Shown piece by piece: positions 22,704 to 23,820 of a stretch of DNA of 23,820 bases. The position numbers and the translations under genes were made by a program. Below the pieces are notes generated by a model, which saw nothing but the letters and a program-made list of their open reading frames with translations, had not been told where the DNA came from and made no database searches. This DNA comes from CAIOZA01 sp964464375 (GTDB lineage Bacteria > Bacteroidota > Ignavibacteria > Kapaibacteriales > UBA2268), in assembly GCA_964464375.1 (NCBI GenBank), contig CAYXFU010000049.1, forward strand, positions 1 through 23,820, written 5' to 3'. Numbering within the stretch: the stretch's first letter is position 1; every line of letters begins with the position of its first letter.

Positions 22704-22889
22704 ATGTTTGGATTAGGAACACCGGAATTAATGATAATTCTGATAGGCATTTTGCTACTTTTCGGAGCAAAGAAAATTCCTGAACTTATGAAAGGTCTTG
22801 GATCTGGTATTAAGGAATTTAAAAAAGCTTCTACACTGGAAAATGAAGATCCACAGAAATTGAATGAAAATCAGCCGAAATCCAACTAA
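22704..22889 (+). CDS. tatA: Twin-arginine translocase subunit TatA
   Basis: The 61-aa protein has the TatA plan: a short N-terminal transmembrane helix with Glu8 (PELMIILIGILLLFGA), the FGxKKIPE hinge (residues 20-27), an amphipathic helix (PELMKGLGSGIKEFKKA) and a polar tail. TatA oligomers form the transport element that moves folded Tat substrates across the inner membrane. AAGGGG lies 5 nt before the ATG. A second Tat protein follows 14 nt later; tatC is not in the window. Confidence 0.92.
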   Translation: MFGLGTPELMIILIGILLLFGAKKIPELMKGLGSGIKEFKKASTLENEDPQKLNENQPKSN

Positions 22890-22903
22890 ATCAGCGGTGC
22901 TAT

Positions 22904-23200
22904 ATGTTTGATGTTGGAGGCGGTGAATTAATACTGATTGTTTTTGCGATTTTGATGCTCTTTGGTCCAAAGAAGATACCTGAAATTGCGCAAATGATTG
23001 GCAAAGGAATGCAGAAAGTCAAACAGGCTCAATCACAGTTCCAAAGTCAGATAAATGATATTCAAACAGACATTACGAGAGTTGCTGATTTAGAATCCAC
23101 TGTTGCGGTTAAACTACCTCCTCAGCCAGCTGAAGAAGATACTCATAAGAAATCGAATCCAATTAGAAATATTGAAAACCCTGATCAGATAGTGAATTAA
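22904..23200 (+). CDS. TatA/TatB-like translocase subunit
   Basis: The 98-aa protein repeats the Tat plan: MFDVGGGELILIVFAIL transmembrane helix with Glu8, then LFGPKKIPE, then an amphipathic helix rich in Gln and Lys (residues 30-55), and a longer polar tail. The MFD opening and the extended tail resemble TatB, but many Bacteroidota carry two TatA-type proteins instead of a true TatB, so I call it TatA/TatB-like. The two adjacent Tat proteins share the core L(L/M)LFGxKKIPE and probably arose by duplication. It ends 6 nt from the convergent DinB-like gene with no visible terminator. Confidence 0.88.
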   Translation: MFDVGGGELILIVFAILMLFGPKKIPEIAQMIGKGMQKVKQAQSQFQSQINDIQTDITRVADLESTVAVKLPPQPAEEDTHKKSNPIRNIENPDQIVN

Positions 23201-23206
23201 GTTTTA

Positions 23207-23689
23207 CTAACTATTTGATTTCCAAATTTCATATACTTTTTTCATCTGATTTATATGATCAGGTATATGAGGTTCGTAGATTTCCAACCATCGTTCTAAT
23301 GTATATTCACCATATTCATCATGTACAACCGATAATTTCCAGAATTCTTCAGGTAATTCTTTTATCAAGTTAACTGTTAATTTTCTTAAATATTTGAACA
23401 ATGCTAGAGCATCTTCATGATTAGTTTCATTATAGTTAAGCCTTTCGGACCATCTATCCTGATCATAAGTATAGATTCTAGTTCCCGGTTCAGAAATAAT
23501 CTTTCTGCATCTAGCGTAAGAATTTACTTCTGAATCAGCAATATGAATTAATATTTCCTGAATACTCCATCTATCAGGAGCAGGTTTATAATTCCACATT
23601 TCTTTTGGAAATTCGCTAATTGCGGTAATGACTTGGTCATAAGCATTGGAATAGTTTTCCAATAATCTATTTTTGGTTGATGTGTTCAT
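23207..23689 (-). CDS. DinB-family putative metal-dependent protein
   Basis: The 160-aa protein fits the DinB/YfiT four-helix fold. WSIQEILIHIADSE (41-54) carries H49, and EPHIPDHINQM (139-149) carries H141 and H145, making the usual H-H-H metal site. The PAPDRWSIQEILIHIAD pattern is typical of DinB_2-type proteins, many of which are thiol-dependent transferases or have unknown function. No ribosome site is clear before the ATG at 23689. No neighbour hints at a specific role. Confidence 0.8.
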   Translation of the reverse strand: MNTSTKNRLLENYSNAYDQVITAISEFPKEMWNYKPAPDRWSIQEILIHIADSEVNSYARCRKIISEPGTRIYTYDQDRWSERLNYNETNHEDALALFKYLRKLTVNLIKELPEEFWKLSVVHDEYGEYTLERWLEIYEPHIPDHINQMKKVYEIWKSNS

Positions 23690-23771
23690 TTCATGACTTT
23701 TTTGGAATTAAAAAGGAATCGACGCATCTTTGAAACAAATATTTATTCACATTGTTTTTAAATAGTTGTTT

Positions 23772-23814
23772 ACAAGTTTTTACGGACTTATTTTTGTAAG
23801 ATTTTTAAACTTGT
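23772..23814. promoter_or_regulatory. Inverted repeat at the right edge
   Basis: Perfect 8-bp arms ACAAGTTT (23772-23779) and AAACTTGT (23807-23814) flank a 27-bp spacer in the gene-free last 131 bases. It lies upstream of the DinB-like gene and may belong to a gene outside the window. AT-rich arms with a wide spacer make chance likely. Confidence 0.15.
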
Positions 23815-23820
23815 TTATTA

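Overview
The window is AT-rich, densely coded bacterial chromosome with ordinary housekeeping content. No single gene fixes the taxon. The mixture does point to the Bacteroidota / Ignavibacteria / Kapabacteria neighbourhood: an EF-G-II-like GTPase with DTPGY, a SufU-type (not SufE) SUF system, a mitochondrial-type aconitase, a stand-alone PurS plus PurQ, two small Glu8-type TatA proteins, and a secreted protein with GG(S/N)AGGDL(S/T)GTYPNP repeats. This assignment is inference. I see no tRNA, rRNA, CRISPR array, insertion sequence or prophage.

Layout. Positions 1-1057 (minus) hold the first 352 codons of a secreted repeat protein that runs off the window. A 408-base gap follows, ending in a strong terminator for an EF-G-like GTPase (1466-3598, minus). 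Divergent from it is an M16 zinc peptidase (plus) whose promoter lies almost on its start codon. Convergent with that come folP and a stand-alone LON-domain protein (minus).

The core of the window is a long minus-strand SUF iron-sulfur operon, transcribed from about 14113 towards 6562: an Rrf2/IscR-like regulator with three cysteines, sufB, sufC, sufD, sufS, sufU, sufT (DUF59), a [2Fe-2S] ferredoxin, an A-type carrier and sodB. A 12-bp hairpin after sodB closes it. Spacing is tight: rrf2-sufB overlap by 11 nt, and sufS-sufU-sufT-fdx are 3-5 nt apart. SufS and SufU would mobilise sulfur, SufBCD would build the cluster, the A-type carrier and SufT would deliver it, the ferredoxin could supply electrons, and Fe-SOD would remove the superoxide that destroys clusters. 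The regulator's promoter has an imperfect dyad over its -10 box, as expected for cluster-sensing autorepression.

To the right, mutS (plus) is divergent from the suf promoter and overlaps a YgjP-type metallopeptidase by one base (TAATG). A bidirectional terminator separates this pair from a convergent aconitase gene (minus), itself a 4Fe-4S enzyme. The last part (plus) holds a 55-aa membrane-anchored small protein, an NlpC/P60 lipoprotein with an unclear start, pssA, purS, purQ and two tatA-like genes. A DinB-like gene (minus) ends the window.

I did not find a clearly new biological system. The items most worth a second look are the suf operator/promoter, the ferredoxin and sodB inside the suf operon, the small-protein / lipoprotein overlap with no good start codon, the probably leaderless M16 peptidase message, and a 34-aa very basic ORF antisense to the LON-domain gene start.
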